Origin: Prevotella sp. CAG:1058
Lineage (GTDB): Bacteria; Bacteroidota; Bacteroidia; Bacteroidales; Bacteroidaceae
Length of the DNA stretch: 16,472 nt
Assembly: GCA_000433175.1 (NCBI GenBank)
Contig: HF986737.1
Coordinates: 6,139-22,610, forward strand
Direction of reading: 5' to 3'
Shown here: positions 1-7,681 of the stretch, piece after piece
Numbering within the stretch: the stretch's first letter is position 1
Layout of the letters: each line of letters opens with the position of its first letter
The notes under the pieces: model-generated
Databases searched by the model: none
What the model was told of the DNA's origin: nothing
What the model saw: only the letters and a program-made list of their open reading frames with translations
Program-made: the position numbers and the translations under genes

Positions 1-5
1 TGTCA

Positions 6-3000
6 TTATTTTTTGTTCTTAGTTGAATCGGCTGGCGTATTTTCAGCAGGCTGTTTCTTCTTCATGAAACTGAACATCTCATTAAGGCTTTGAAGGCTGC
101 GGCGCCATGTGAAACCTACACCGTATTCGCGTGTCGTGCCTTCTAGCCAATCGTAGGCATTGTTGTCGTAATAAAGTTTCACGTATTTGTCTGACGATTT
201 TCCGAGACGGTATTCGAAGGTGACGTTGTCGAAGAACGATTCATTCTGGTTTGTCACTTCCGCTCCGGTAGAAACCTTGCCTCCTACGACAATCCTTATT
301 CTGTTATTCCAGAAACGCTTTGAGAACTTGAACGAATAATCGGTGTGTGACGTACCGCTGGCATCGGTGGAGTTATCCATGCCGAAACTGAGGTCAAGAG
401 TGCGCAGCGCGCTTCCTGTGATGTTGTTGATTTCGCTTTGCAGGAACGAGTTGAGTGCATCGTTCATTGAGAAGTTGCCGGTATTGCCGTCGGCAAGGTA
501 CATGCCAGTGGTTAGCATGGTTACAGCCAGTCTGCCGCGCTGTTCTACGCTCATGGACTGTAATTCGCTGTTGATTGTTACGTCTTCAGGTGCGCTCAGT
601 GTGAACTCGAGACCCATGTCTGCCAGTGACTTGGTTATGACAACTCCGCAGTCGAATTCGACTGTGCGTTCCTGGTTTCCACCGGAAGACACGTTGGCTT
701 TAGTACGTTCGGTTGCGGTGATGTTGAGCTTGGGATTCATCGGGTCGCCGGTGAATTCTATGTAGCTGCCGTCTTGTATTGTGAACGTTTTAAGCGGAAT
801 TATCGGTAATGAGTATTTCATCTCGCCGTTGTCGAGGGTATAGCGGCCGGTGAGGCTGATGTCTCCGGTGAAGCTGTATTGGAAGCGGAGGCTGCCGCCG
901 CCCATGAGGTCGATATAGTTAGAGTGGTCTGTGTTGAGGTAACACATGACATGTGCACCTTGCGCAATGTTCATAGTAAGGTCCATCTTGAAGCCTGAGA
1001 TTGGCTTGTGTTCTACGACCGTGGCTATGGTATCGTTGAAGTCGACGAACTTTACAAGATCCTCCATGCGGTTGTCGGTCGAGAGTGGTGAGTCGCGCAG
1101 TATATAAGCCATGTCTGTCGTGCCAAGCACATCGACTCGCCCGAGCATTTCCAACCTTTCCATAGGACCTTTCATCGTGGCGAAGAAGTCAACGAAGGCT
1201 TTTCCGTAGGCTATGCTTCTGCGGTTTTCCTTTGAGTCTATGATTCTTAGGTTGCGGGCTACCATGGAGAGGTCCATGTTCATTGCGCTAAAGTCGGCGA
1301 AGTCCATGTTGCCGTTGATTGTGAGCGGATTATTATTGCTGGCGAACATCTTGAAGTCTTCAAATAGGATATTGCTGCCCACAATGCGTATGGGTTTGTC
1401 TTCGAAACGTAGCTGCACTCCGTATTGTGCGCTACGCATGTAGCACGAGTCAAGTTTTATCTCGCCGTTGGCTAAAGGTCTTGACAACGGGCCTTTGACT
1501 GCTATGCCGCCGTCGGCATAACCTTTGAAGCGTATTATCTTGTCAGGAATGAAGCCGTTGAGCAGTCGCATTGGCATGCGGCTCATTGTTACGTCTACGT
1601 CGATGTTGCCGTCGGAACCGTATGTTCCGCTTAGTTCGGCTATCTGGTTGTCGTCGTTGCTTAGCACGGCGCTGACCGCATGGGTGCCGTCTGCCTGTGG
1701 CATATATACAAACTCGGTGCTGAGGTTGCCCATACGGCTGCGTTCGTATGTCATGTTGTTGACGGCAAGTGACGCGGAAACGGAGAATTCGTCTGTTGTT
1801 TGTATTACGTGGAAGTCGCCATTCATTATTCCTGTAATGTCAGGCATGTATGGAATGACGGTCAGAACCTTCTCCAAGTCGAATTTGTTGAGTCCGATGG
1901 TTATGTCTTGTAAGGCTTCGATGTTTTCGTCATTCGAGTATATGTGGACACCGGTGCCGTCGTCTGCCATTAATTGCAGTTTGGCCGACACGCGCCTGTC
2001 GGCACCAAGGTTGACGTAATTGTCGGCGTTGACATTGAATTTTTTGTATCCGAGTATGGGGTCGTTGTCTAGCAAATGGATTTTTATGCCCTTTTCCTCC
2101 ATTGAGGCTTCGAAGCCGAGTTTCACCCCAAGACTGTCTTGTGCATCGTAAAACTTAATGTTTGCTCCGGAGCCTTTTTCGAATACGTATCCGTCAAGTA
2201 GGGCGTTGAATACGTATTGTTTGTTTTTCTTGTTATTCCTTACTTGCGCGTTATAGGTGCATGTTGTGGAATCTGATACTATATTGAAACGTATGGTGTC
2301 GAGCTTGATAGAACTGTTTTGCAGTTCCAAAAGCTGTATGTTGCCGTTGAGTCCGAGCATTGGCGATGATGTAATGTCTATGTCGGCGTCTTGGAAGGTG
2401 AATCCTTTACGGGCAATGAAACGGCTAAGTGGATTATCCTTGCCTGTGATAAAGTATAGTTGTGCTGTTGGGAGTTTGTCGCGTAGCGAGGCAATGTTGA
2501 TTTGCCTGCTGTCAAGCTCGGCGGAAAACTCTTTTGTAAATTCATTTAATTTTGCGAGTATCTTTTTATAGCCTCCCTTTCCGTTGAAGCGTAGCTTGAA
2601 ATCTCCGCATTCGGTCATGAAATGAGTGGTGTCCTGGCTTGTAAGGATGTCGACTTTAAGATCATTGGGGCGGAACACGCGGCCTGTGTCTGATATGACG
2701 AGGTCGCGCACCATTCCATTGATGCCGAGCATTGTCTGCATGTCGGTGAAGGCGTTGACGTCGAATTTCAGAGAGGTGGATAACTGCGATTCTGTAAGCC
2801 GCAGGCCGTACCAGTCGACGTTTTTGATGTCGGCAGATAGGCTGGAACTTATCATCTTTGGCTTGAATGTGGCGGTAAGCGTGACTATTCCTTTTGCAAG
2901 CGGATTGTTACTGTTTAATACGGCACGGCCTTGGCCCGCATCGATGCCGGCATCCAGGCTTATGCTGTCAAGGTTGTAATTTCCAAAGCTGAATTTTTCG

Positions 3001-4613
3001 ATGCCGGCTTTGACAGCAGCTTTGGTGCGCGGTGACATGAAGTTAATTCCGGCTCCTTTGACGTTTACGTGCCCGGTTAGGTTACCCAAGCCGTTGCCAG
3101 GCATAAAATGGCTTAAACTCAGGTTGTTTGCTGTCAGTGACGCCTGGTAGTTATTGCGCCTTGCGTCAAAATATCCGTTTACTTTTATCCGGCCTTTCCC
3201 TTCGGTGGCTGTAAGGTCAGCTGTATAGTGCTTGCCGTCGATGCCGGCGGTGCCACGCAGGCTGATATTGGTAGGTATTGTGACAGGCGTGCCCTGCGCC
3301 TTTAACATCTCGTTGACGAAGCCGAGGTTGTATGTCTTTGCATCAACTTTTACTGATGCTTTAAGTCTTGCAATGTCGGTTACATTGGCAGCCTTGCCTT
3401 TCAGATTAATGTTGAAGGCCGACGACAGCTTGATGTTGACGCCGCCGAAATTAAGGTTGTTGGTATTGCCGGCGACTACAGCCTTAATACTCAACGGTTG
3501 GTTGGGCCAGCGGCGAGTGAAGCCCGATGGCATGCCACCGAGGAACCTCATTATGTCTTGTTTGCCTATCGAACAGTCGGCATGCAGACTTATACGGCCA
3601 GGATCCTTCTTGTCAAACGCGTCAAGGTCCATTACAAGACTTGTAGTAATGGTTGAATTCGGGGTCTTCAGCGTCATGGCGGGCAGGTTTATCCTGGTGG
3701 AATCCATCATGAAACGGCCTGAGAACTGGTCGACGCTGATGCCGCTTCTTTCCTTGAACGAGCATGAACGCAGAGACAGACTGATGTCGGGAGAACAGAA
3801 GTAAAGCGTGTCAATGGCGATGTTGACGCCGGTGAGGGTTATGTGGTTTGGGTCAAGTCCTTCAACATGTTTCTTGAAGTTGTTGTCGTAAGCAACTTCG
3901 CTGTCTGACAGTTCGAAGCGTTGTATTTTGTAAAGCCCGGACTTCAAGTCGAAGAATCCGTTCGTCGCCCCGGCGTCGCCGATGTACGCGCCTATCTGGA
4001 GCGTATCGCCAGGCATATGGACAGATACCTTCGTCTTGCTGATATTGAGCTTGTCGACGCTTATCTTCCAGTTGTTTTCGGCTTTTGAAGTGTCGGGCGG
4101 AACGGTGTCGCTTAATTCGACGTTGACGTTAGCGTCTGCAAGCGACATGTCGTTGACCCTGATGGTTTCTTTGCCTAAGTCTATGCCGTGGCTTTTCAAA
4201 TATAAACGGCCAACCGCGCCTTTTACACGTGCCTCATGTACGAAGTCTGCGGTATTGAGTTTAACATCGTTGAACTCAAGCGCATCGATTTCAACCTTTT
4301 TTTTCAGTAACGGCCATAGTTGTACGTCTACAACTAATTTACGGACGTCGGCAACCGTATCCTTGATTCCAGGAATGGAATCATTTGTTTGTATCATTTT
4401 GAAGCCTTCGACACCCAAGTCGAGTGGAAATACCAATTTGACGTGGTCTACAGATATATCCATGCCTGTCTGTTCAGAGGCATACGTAGTGACCTGTCTT
4501 ACAATCCAATTCTGTATAGGTGGAATGTAAAGTAGTACTGTTAGTATGATGAACAATATGAATGGTGACAGTATTATGCCGACTGCCAACTTTACGACTT
4601 TTCTTCTTTGCAC
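6..4613 (-). CDS. tamB: TamB-like translocation/assembly module protein (DUF490 C-terminal domain), 1535 aa
   Basis: This is a very large envelope protein of the TamB/AsmA-like superfamily. Such proteins span the periplasm as a long beta-groove and are implicated in outer-membrane protein assembly or phospholipid transport to the outer membrane. Residues about 9-30 form a single N-terminal membrane anchor, followed by IPPIQNW and an AsmA-like start. The middle is a long series of beta-rich repeats of the kind seen in these proteins. The C-terminal TamB domain includes a segment near residues 1270-1300 with the typical pattern F.I.DGSYIEFTGDPMNPKLNI. The tail is Lys/Pro/Thr-rich and probably disordered. 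The start codon is GTG at 4613. It is forced, because an in-frame TAA lies five codons upstream (4626-4628) and the next Met is past the membrane anchor. No tamA/BamA-like partner is in the window. The family call is firm; the exact cargo is unknown. Confidence 0.9.
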   Translation of the reverse strand: MQRRKVVKLAVGIILSPFILFIILTVLLYIPPIQNWIVRQVTTYASEQTGMDISVDHVKLVFPLDLGVEGFKMIQTNDSIPGIKDTVADVRKLVVDVQLWPLLKKKVEIDALEFNDVKLNTADFVHEARVKGAVGRLYLKSHGIDLGKETIRVNDMSLADANVNVELSDTVPPDTSKAENNWKISVDKLNISKTKVSVHMPGDTLQIGAYIGDAGATNGFFDLKSGLYKIQRFELSDSEVAYDNNFKKHVEGLDPNHITLTGVNIAIDTLYFCSPDISLSLRSCSFKERSGISVDQFSGRFMMDSTRINLPAMTLKTPNSTITTSLVMDLDAFDKKDPGRISLHADCSIGKQDIMRFLGGMPSGFTRRWPNQPLSIKAVVAGNTNNLNFGGVNIKLSSAFNINLKGKAANVTDIARLKASVKVDAKTYNLGFVNEMLKAQGTPVTIPTNISLRGTAGIDGKHYTADLTATEGKGRIKVNGYFDARRNNYQASLTANNLSLSHFMPGNGLGNLTGHVNVKGAGINFMSPRTKAAVKAGIEKFSFGNYNLDSISLDAGIDAGQGRAVLNSNNPLAKGIVTLTATFKPKMISSSLSADIKNVDWYGLRLTESQLSTSLKFDVNAFTDMQTMLGINGMVRDLVISDTGRVFRPNDLKVDILTSQDTTHFMTECGDFKLRFNGKGGYKKILAKLNEFTKEFSAELDSRQINIASLRDKLPTAQLYFITGKDNPLSRFIARKGFTFQDADIDITSSPMLGLNGNIQLLELQNSSIKLDTIRFNIVSDSTTCTYNAQVRNNKKNKQYVFNALLDGYVFEKGSGANIKFYDAQDSLGVKLGFEASMEEKGIKIHLLDNDPILGYKKFNVNADNYVNLGADRRVSAKLQLMADDGTGVHIYSNDENIEALQDITIGLNKFDLEKVLTVIPYMPDITGIMNGDFHVIQTTDEFSVSASLAVNNMTYERSRMGNLSTEFVYMPQADGTHAVSAVLSNDDNQIAELSGTYGSDGNIDVDVTMSRMPMRLLNGFIPDKIIRFKGYADGGIAVKGPLSRPLANGEIKLDSCYMRSAQYGVQLRFEDKPIRIVGSNILFEDFKMFASNNNPLTINGNMDFADFSAMNMDLSMVARNLRIIDSKENRRSIAYGKAFVDFFATMKGPMERLEMLGRVDVLGTTDMAYILRDSPLSTDNRMEDLVKFVDFNDTIATVVEHKPISGFKMDLTMNIAQGAHVMCYLNTDHSNYIDLMGGGSLRFQYSFTGDISLTGRYTLDNGEMKYSLPIIPLKTFTIQDGSYIEFTGDPMNPKLNITATERTKANVSSGGNQERTVEFDCGVVITKSLADMGLEFTLSAPEDVTINSELQSMSVEQRGRLAVTMLTTGMYLADGNTGNFSMNDALNSFLQSEINNITGSALRTLDLSFGMDNSTDASGTSHTDYSFKFSKRFWNNRIRIVVGGKVSTGAEVTNQNESFFDNVTFEYRLGKSSDKYVKLYYDNNAYDWLEGTTREYGVGFTWRRSLQSLNEMFSFMKKKQPAENTPADSTKNKK

Positions 4614-4643
4614 GGAATTACATGGTTATGATTGTAGTTTATG

Positions 4644-4651
4644 CAAAGTAA
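4644..4651 (-). promoter_or_regulatory. Possible -7 element for tamB
   Basis: Read on the minus strand this is TTACTTTG, a 7-of-8 match to the Bacteroidota -7 consensus TAnnTTTG, about 30 nt upstream of the tamB GTG. Only a poor -33 match (TTTC, 20 nt further upstream) accompanies it, so tamB may be transcribed from here or by read-through from the pseudouridine synthase gene. Confidence 0.3.
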
Positions 4652-4717
4652 GTAATAATTCTTGAAAAAAAGAAATGATTTCATAAATAAAATAAGGCAG
4701 AATGATAATTCTAGGCC

Positions 4718-5389
4718 TTAACAATGGCTTATTTCATGCCATAGTTTGTCGTCGGGCACATCACTCTCAATGCAAACCGGTTCTTTTGATACTGGATGGA
4801 TGAATTCTACCCTACGTGCAAGCAAGGAAATGCTTCCGTCAGGGTTGCTTCGGCGTGCGCCATATTTCAGGTCGCCCTTGATTGGGCATCCTATCTTTGC
4901 CAGTTGGCATCTAATCTGGTGGTGGCGTCCCGTCATTAGTTCCACTTCAACTAAAGTGTAATGCTCGGAATGACTGACGACTTTGTAATGTAAGATAGCC
5001 TTCTTGGAACCTGGTACTTCTTTGTCGTAGGCGTAACTTTTGTTCTGCTTCTCGTTTCTGGTAATCCAGTGGGTGATGGTGGCTTCCGGTTCTTGCGGCT
5101 GGTTTTGGCAAATAGCCCAATAGGTTTTGTGTACGTCGCCGTTGCGGAACATGTCGTTGAGCCGCCCCAGCGCTTTGGATGTCTTTGCGAAGACAACGAG
5201 ACCCCATACCGGCCTGTCGAGCCTATGTGCTACACCTAGAAAGACGTTGCCAGGCTTTGCGTATTTTTCTTTCAAATAAGCCTTGACATCGTCTGCCAGC
5301 GTTTTGTCACCGGTTTTGTCGCCCTGTACAATCTCGCCGCTGCGTTTGCTGACAATGATAATGTGGTTGTCTTCGTAAATGACGTTCAT
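4718..5389 (-). CDS. RluA-family RNA pseudouridine synthase, no S4 domain, 223 aa
   Basis: The enzyme isomerises a uridine in rRNA or tRNA to pseudouridine. The RluA-family signature HRLDR lies at residues 55-59, and D58 is the expected catalytic aspartate. It is followed by GLVVFAKTSKAL and, later, GRHHQIRCQLA, the RNA-binding core segment. The usual NKPSG near the N-terminus reads SKRSG here. There is no N-terminal S4 domain, so it is one of the short single-domain members; the target uridine cannot be inferred. I chose ATG at 5389 because family similarity starts at MNVIYEDNHIIIV. An in-frame ATG at 5452 would add 21 unusual residues encoded across a strong inverted repeat (5411-5462). The gene follows fabG in the same direction with an 84-bp gap containing a terminator-like hairpin, so expression may be attenuated or independent of fabG. 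Confidence 0.88.
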   Translation of the reverse strand: MNVIYEDNHIIIVSKRSGEIVQGDKTGDKTLADDVKAYLKEKYAKPGNVFLGVAHRLDRPVWGLVVFAKTSKALGRLNDMFRNGDVHKTYWAICQNQPQEPEATITHWITRNEKQNKSYAYDKEVPGSKKAILHYKVVSHSEHYTLVEVELMTGRHHQIRCQLAKIGCPIKGDLKYGARRSNPDGSISLLARRVEFIHPVSKEPVCIESDVPDDKLWHEISHC

Positions 5390-5402
5390 ATCGTTTGCGT
5401 TG

Positions 5403-5462
5403 AAAAAAGAGTTAAGGATTAGAAAAACATGCCAACCTGGCCGTTTCCTCATAATCCTTAAC
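5403..5462 (-). terminator. Terminator- or attenuator-like stem-loop between fabG and the pseudouridine synthase gene
   Basis: A perfect 11-bp inverted repeat, GTTAAGGATTA (5411-5421) and TAATCCTTAAC (5452-5462), has a 30-nt interior that can itself pair as AAAC/GTTT and GCCA/TGGC. On the minus-strand transcript the stem is followed at once by a U-rich run (A6 at 5403-5408 on the plus strand). It sits 11 bp beyond the fabG stop codon and 13 nt before the downstream ATG. The form fits intrinsic termination or attenuation; strength is unknown because the outer stem is AT-rich. Confidence 0.55.
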
Positions 5463-5473
5463 CTTAAAAGTTT

Positions 5474-6220
5474 TTACATGTTCATACCACCGTCAACCTG
5501 GATAACCTGACCAGTTACGTATGAAGACAGGTCTGAAGCAAGGAACGTAGCTACGTTGGCTATGTCTTCAACCTGGCCTGCACGGCGGAGAGGTATCTTC
5601 TGTATCCAGTCTTTGCGGACGTTATCGGGCAGAGCTTCTGTCATTGCGGTTTCGATGAAGCCCGGGGCAATGGCGTTGGCGCGGATGCCGCGTGAGCCGA
5701 TTTCCTGGCCTATACTCTTAGCCAGTGCGATGAGTCCTGCCTTGGAAGCTGCGTAGTTGCACTGTCCTGCGTTTCCGTGTACGCCTACGACTGAAGCCAT
5801 GTTGATAATGCTTCCGCTCTTCTGGCGCATCATGATTGGTGTGCAGGCGTGGATGAAATTGAATGCTGACTTCAGGTTGACAGCGATGACTGCATCCCAT
5901 TGTGCTTCGGTCATGCGCATCATTAGTCCGTCTTTCGTGATTCCGGCATTGTTAACAAGAATGTCGATTGATCCGAAGTCTGCTTTTACCTGGTTAACTA
6001 CTTCTTCTGTCTGGGCGAAATCAGCGGCATTGCTTGCGTAGCCTTTGGCTTTTACGCCTTTTGCGGCTATTTCTGCTTCAGTAGCCTTGCCGTTCTCGTC
6101 GATTACGAGGTCGGTGAATGCGATATTTGCGCCTTCCTCTGCAAATTTCAGTGCGATAGCTTTACCGATACCGCGTGCCGCACCCGTAATAAGTGCGGTC
6201 TTACCTGATAATAATCCCAT
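5474..6220 (-). CDS. fabG: 3-oxoacyl-[acyl-carrier-protein] reductase FabG, 248 aa
   Basis: FabG is a cytosolic NADPH-dependent short-chain dehydrogenase that reduces 3-oxoacyl-ACP to 3-hydroxyacyl-ACP in each round of type II fatty acid synthesis. The Rossmann cofactor motif GAARGIG is at residues 13-19 and NNAG at 90-93. The catalytic set is N115, S143, Y156 and K160 (YAASK). The C-terminal VTGQVIQVDGGMNM is typical of FabG, and the length matches the family. ATG at 6220 is preceded by an A-rich leader without Shine-Dalgarno. The gene lies 98 bp downstream of tetR on the same strand, with no clear promoter between, so co-transcription and control by that regulator are plausible (inference). 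Other short-chain dehydrogenases can look alike, but every FabG hallmark is present. Confidence 0.93.
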   Translation of the reverse strand: MGLLSGKTALITGAARGIGKAIALKFAEEGANIAFTDLVIDENGKATEAEIAAKGVKAKGYASNAADFAQTEEVVNQVKADFGSIDILVNNAGITKDGLMMRMTEAQWDAVIAVNLKSAFNFIHACTPIMMRQKSGSIINMASVVGVHGNAGQCNYAASKAGLIALAKSIGQEIGSRGIRANAIAPGFIETAMTEALPDNVRKDWIQKIPLRRAGQVEDIANVATFLASDLSSYVTGQVIQVDGGMNM

Positions 6221-6318
6221 TTTGTATTTATGTTTTAAATGAAACTTAAATCTCTGTTATTTTTATTGTAGTGATAGTATGAGTTTACTGTTGTTTTAGT
6301 GCTTCAACTTATGAGGGC

Positions 6319-6912
6319 TTATTTTGTTATCGACTTACCCAATGCGCCGTAGACGACTTTCGCTACAAGGGGCTTGCTTGCTTCGGGTGTCATGCCATGT
6401 CCCAGACGCCCGCAGATGAAAGGGACCTCTAGGCCTTTGATACAATAGTGTGTGATGTCCGCGACAAGTTCAACGTTCTCAATGTCAAATTCACCATCGG
6501 CCTTGCCGTCTGCGTAAACCTTTCGGAAAAGTTCAATTTCGTCTTCGTCGAAGTTTTTTCTAACTTTTTCAACCATCCAGATGTTGCGAAAAAAAGCGGC
6601 ACGCAAGTTTCCGTTTCGCATCACCGTCTCTTTTATCATATTAAGGTGGGTGTAGATCAGTTCGATGATTTTTTCCTGAGGACGTATCTTTTTCGTCGCT
6701 ACTTCGTCCATCTTGTCAGACAATCGTTCGAGTTCTGACTCTATAACGGCGTAATAGACGTCTTCTTTACTTTTAAAATAGGTATAGAGTGTTCTGCGGC
6801 CTTTGCCAGAAGAGCGTGCAATGTCGTTCATTGTCGTATTCTCCAATCCGTTCTTTGCAAACAGCTGCCTTGCTACGTCCACTAGTTTTTGTCTTGTCTT
6901 AGATATGGACAT
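6319..6912 (-). CDS. TetR/AcrR-family transcriptional regulator, 197 aa
   Basis: This is a DNA-binding regulator with an N-terminal TetR helix-turn-helix at about residues 9-55. The recognition region reads TTMNDIARSSGKGRRTLYTYF, followed by KSKEDVYYAVIE. The remainder is a helical ligand-binding and dimerisation domain with no recognisable ligand signature. ATG at 6912 is supported by a perfect Bacteroidota promoter (6962-6992) and by a GGAGG Shine-Dalgarno eight nt upstream. It precedes fabG on the same strand, so a role in lipid metabolism is a reasonable guess, by analogy with other TetR regulators of fatty acid genes, but is not shown by the sequence. An imperfect palindrome at 6941-6962 overlaps the predicted transcription start and could mediate autoregulation. 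Confidence 0.9.
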   Translation of the reverse strand: MSISKTRQKLVDVARQLFAKNGLENTTMNDIARSSGKGRRTLYTYFKSKEDVYYAVIESELERLSDKMDEVATKKIRPQEKIIELIYTHLNMIKETVMRNGNLRAAFFRNIWMVEKVRKNFDEDEIELFRKVYADGKADGEFDIENVELVADITHYCIKGLEVPFICGRLGHGMTPEASKPLVAKVVYGALGKSITK

Positions 6913-6920
6913 CTGCTTTC

Positions 6921-6929
6921 CCTCCCTCT
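6921..6929 (-). promoter_or_regulatory. Shine-Dalgarno sequence of tetR (unusual here)
   Basis: The minus strand carries AGGGAGGG, with GGAGG complementary to 6921-6925 and eight nt between it and the ATG at 6912. This is a textbook ribosome binding site. None of the nine other protein starts inside the window has one: all have A/T-rich leaders, the usual state in Bacteroidota. Confidence 0.7.
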
Positions 6930-6940
6930 TGATTGTTTTT

Positions 6941-6962
6941 GCACATTTGGTTTACCGTGTGC
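6941..6962. promoter_or_regulatory. Candidate operator: imperfect palindrome at the tetR transcription start
   Basis: Outer arms GCACA (6941-6945) and TGTGC (6958-6962) enclose inner arms GGT and ACC separated by TT. The inner spacing is asymmetric (3 nt and 1 nt). It lies immediately downstream of the -7 element of the tetR promoter, where a bound repressor would block initiation. Size and position fit a TetR-family operator; assignment to this regulator is inference. Confidence 0.4.
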
Positions 6963-6992
6963 AAAATTATCAATTTTATTTGATTTGGCAAA
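6962..6992 (-). promoter_or_regulatory. Bacteroidota-type promoter of tetR
   Basis: On the minus strand TTTG (6989-6992) is followed after 19 nt by TAATTTTG (6962-6969), an exact match to TTTG-N19-TAnnTTTG. The predicted start of transcription falls around 6955, giving a leader of roughly 45 nt before the tetR ATG. Confidence 0.75.
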
Positions 6993-7196
6993 ATATTTCT
7001 GTTTATATTCTGTAAAATGAATATTTGCCCGCGCTTTGCGGTGAGTTGAATTCATGTTTTTTGTCGAGTGGTTTGCTGTATGAAAGACATTAGGTTCCAT
7101 TTTTTTAGTTATACTTGATTTATGTCAATTATAAAATATCAAATAACTGTATTTTAACGGATTTTTAACATAAAACGATATTTTTCTTGTCCAAAA
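6993..7196. other. AT-rich spacer between the tetR and tRNA-fMet promoters
   Basis: These 204 bp belong to a 358-bp gene-free stretch between tetR and tRNA-fMet. Beyond the two promoters and the tetR leader at its ends I see no credible coding region or strong hairpin. A 72-codon minus-strand frame (6882-7100) has no promoter placement or family resemblance and overlaps the tetR start. Confidence 0.6.
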
Positions 7197-7228
7197 TTTG
7201 CGAATTCCATAAAAAAGACTTACCTTTG
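7197..7228 (+). promoter_or_regulatory. Promoter of tRNA-fMet
   Basis: TTTG (7197-7200) is followed after 20 nt by TACCTTTG (7221-7228), an exact Bacteroidota -33/-7 pair. The expected start near 7234 would give a 5' leader of about 37 nt before the mature tRNA. Confidence 0.8.
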
Positions 7229-7270
7229 CACTCGCAAATCAGAAATGAGATGCAAATGAGTTAATAACAT

Positions 7271-7343
7271 CGCGGAGTGGAGCAGTTGGTAGCTCGCCAG
7301 GCTCATAACCTGGAGGTCGCATGTTCGAGTCCTGCCTCCGCAA
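7271..7343 (+). tRNA. Initiator tRNA-fMet (CAT)
   Basis: A 73-nt cloverleaf with anticodon CAT at 7304-7306. Initiator hallmarks are visible: no Watson-Crick pair at 1-72 (C1, A72) and an A11-T24 pair in the D stem (GAGC/GCTC). The anticodon stem is CCAGG/CCTGG, so pair 29-41 is A-T where the classical initiator has three consecutive G-C pairs. The T stem GCATG/CCTGC has a T52-C62 mismatch. CCA is not encoded (CTA follows position 73). It has its own promoter and terminator, forming a monocistronic unit. Confidence 0.95.
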
Positions 7344-7350
7344 CTAAATG

Positions 7351-7389
7351 ACGGATAGTTCGCTAATTTGGCAACTATCCGTTTTTTTT
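7351..7389 (+). terminator. Intrinsic terminator of tRNA-fMet
   Basis: A 10-bp perfect stem, ACGGATAGTT (7351-7360) with AACTATCCGT (7373-7382), has a 12-nt loop and is followed directly by a run of T residues to 7389, seven nt after the tRNA 3' end. Confidence 0.85.
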
Positions 7390-7631
7390 GTTTTTGTCTT
7401 TGTGAAATGTTTCTTTGGTGGTATTGGGCTCAATACATGGATTTTGTTTTCAGTATAGAGCTTTGTGTTTTTTTACTGGAATGATAAAGCGCGTCCGCTA
7501 TGTATATTTATTGTTATTGGTTTCTGGTGCTGAAAAGCATATATGTTGGTAGGTGAAGGGTGTCTTTCTGTAAAGATAGCAAATAGTTGTGTGGGGCAAA
7601 ATAAAGCGTAAATTTGGCAACATGTTAAAAG
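7390..7631. other. Spacer between the two tRNA terminators, no gene seen
   Basis: This is AT-rich sequence between the convergent terminators of tRNA-fMet and tRNA-Arg. It holds only small hairpins, for example GTATTG/CAATAC with a 4-nt loop at 7421-7436 and TCTTT/AAAGA at 7563-7576. I see no supported coding region. The minus-strand frame at 7498-7749 is an artefact of translating the tRNA-Arg gene. Confidence 0.6.
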
Positions 7632-7670
7632 AAAAAAACGCTAAACGGTTTATTGTTAACTGCTTAGCGT
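7632..7670 (-). terminator. Intrinsic terminator of tRNA-Arg
   Basis: On the minus strand ACGCTAA and TTAGCGT (plus-strand arms 7664-7670 and 7638-7644) form a 7-bp stem, with a possible inner GTT/AAC pairing. A run of seven T residues (A run 7632-7638 on the plus strand) follows. It begins 12 nt past the tRNA 3' end. Confidence 0.7.
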
Positions 7671-7681
7671 CTCTCTTGAAG

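Noticed and set aside
3232..3804. 190-codon plus-strand frame opposite tamB (and similar ones at 343-765, 1525-2019 and 3982-4530)
   Set aside because: Antisense shadows of tamB with unlike-protein composition and no start signals.
6882..7100. 72-codon minus-strand frame upstream of tetR
   Set aside because: It overlaps the tetR start and contains the tetR promoter and operator-like palindrome; composition is not protein-like.
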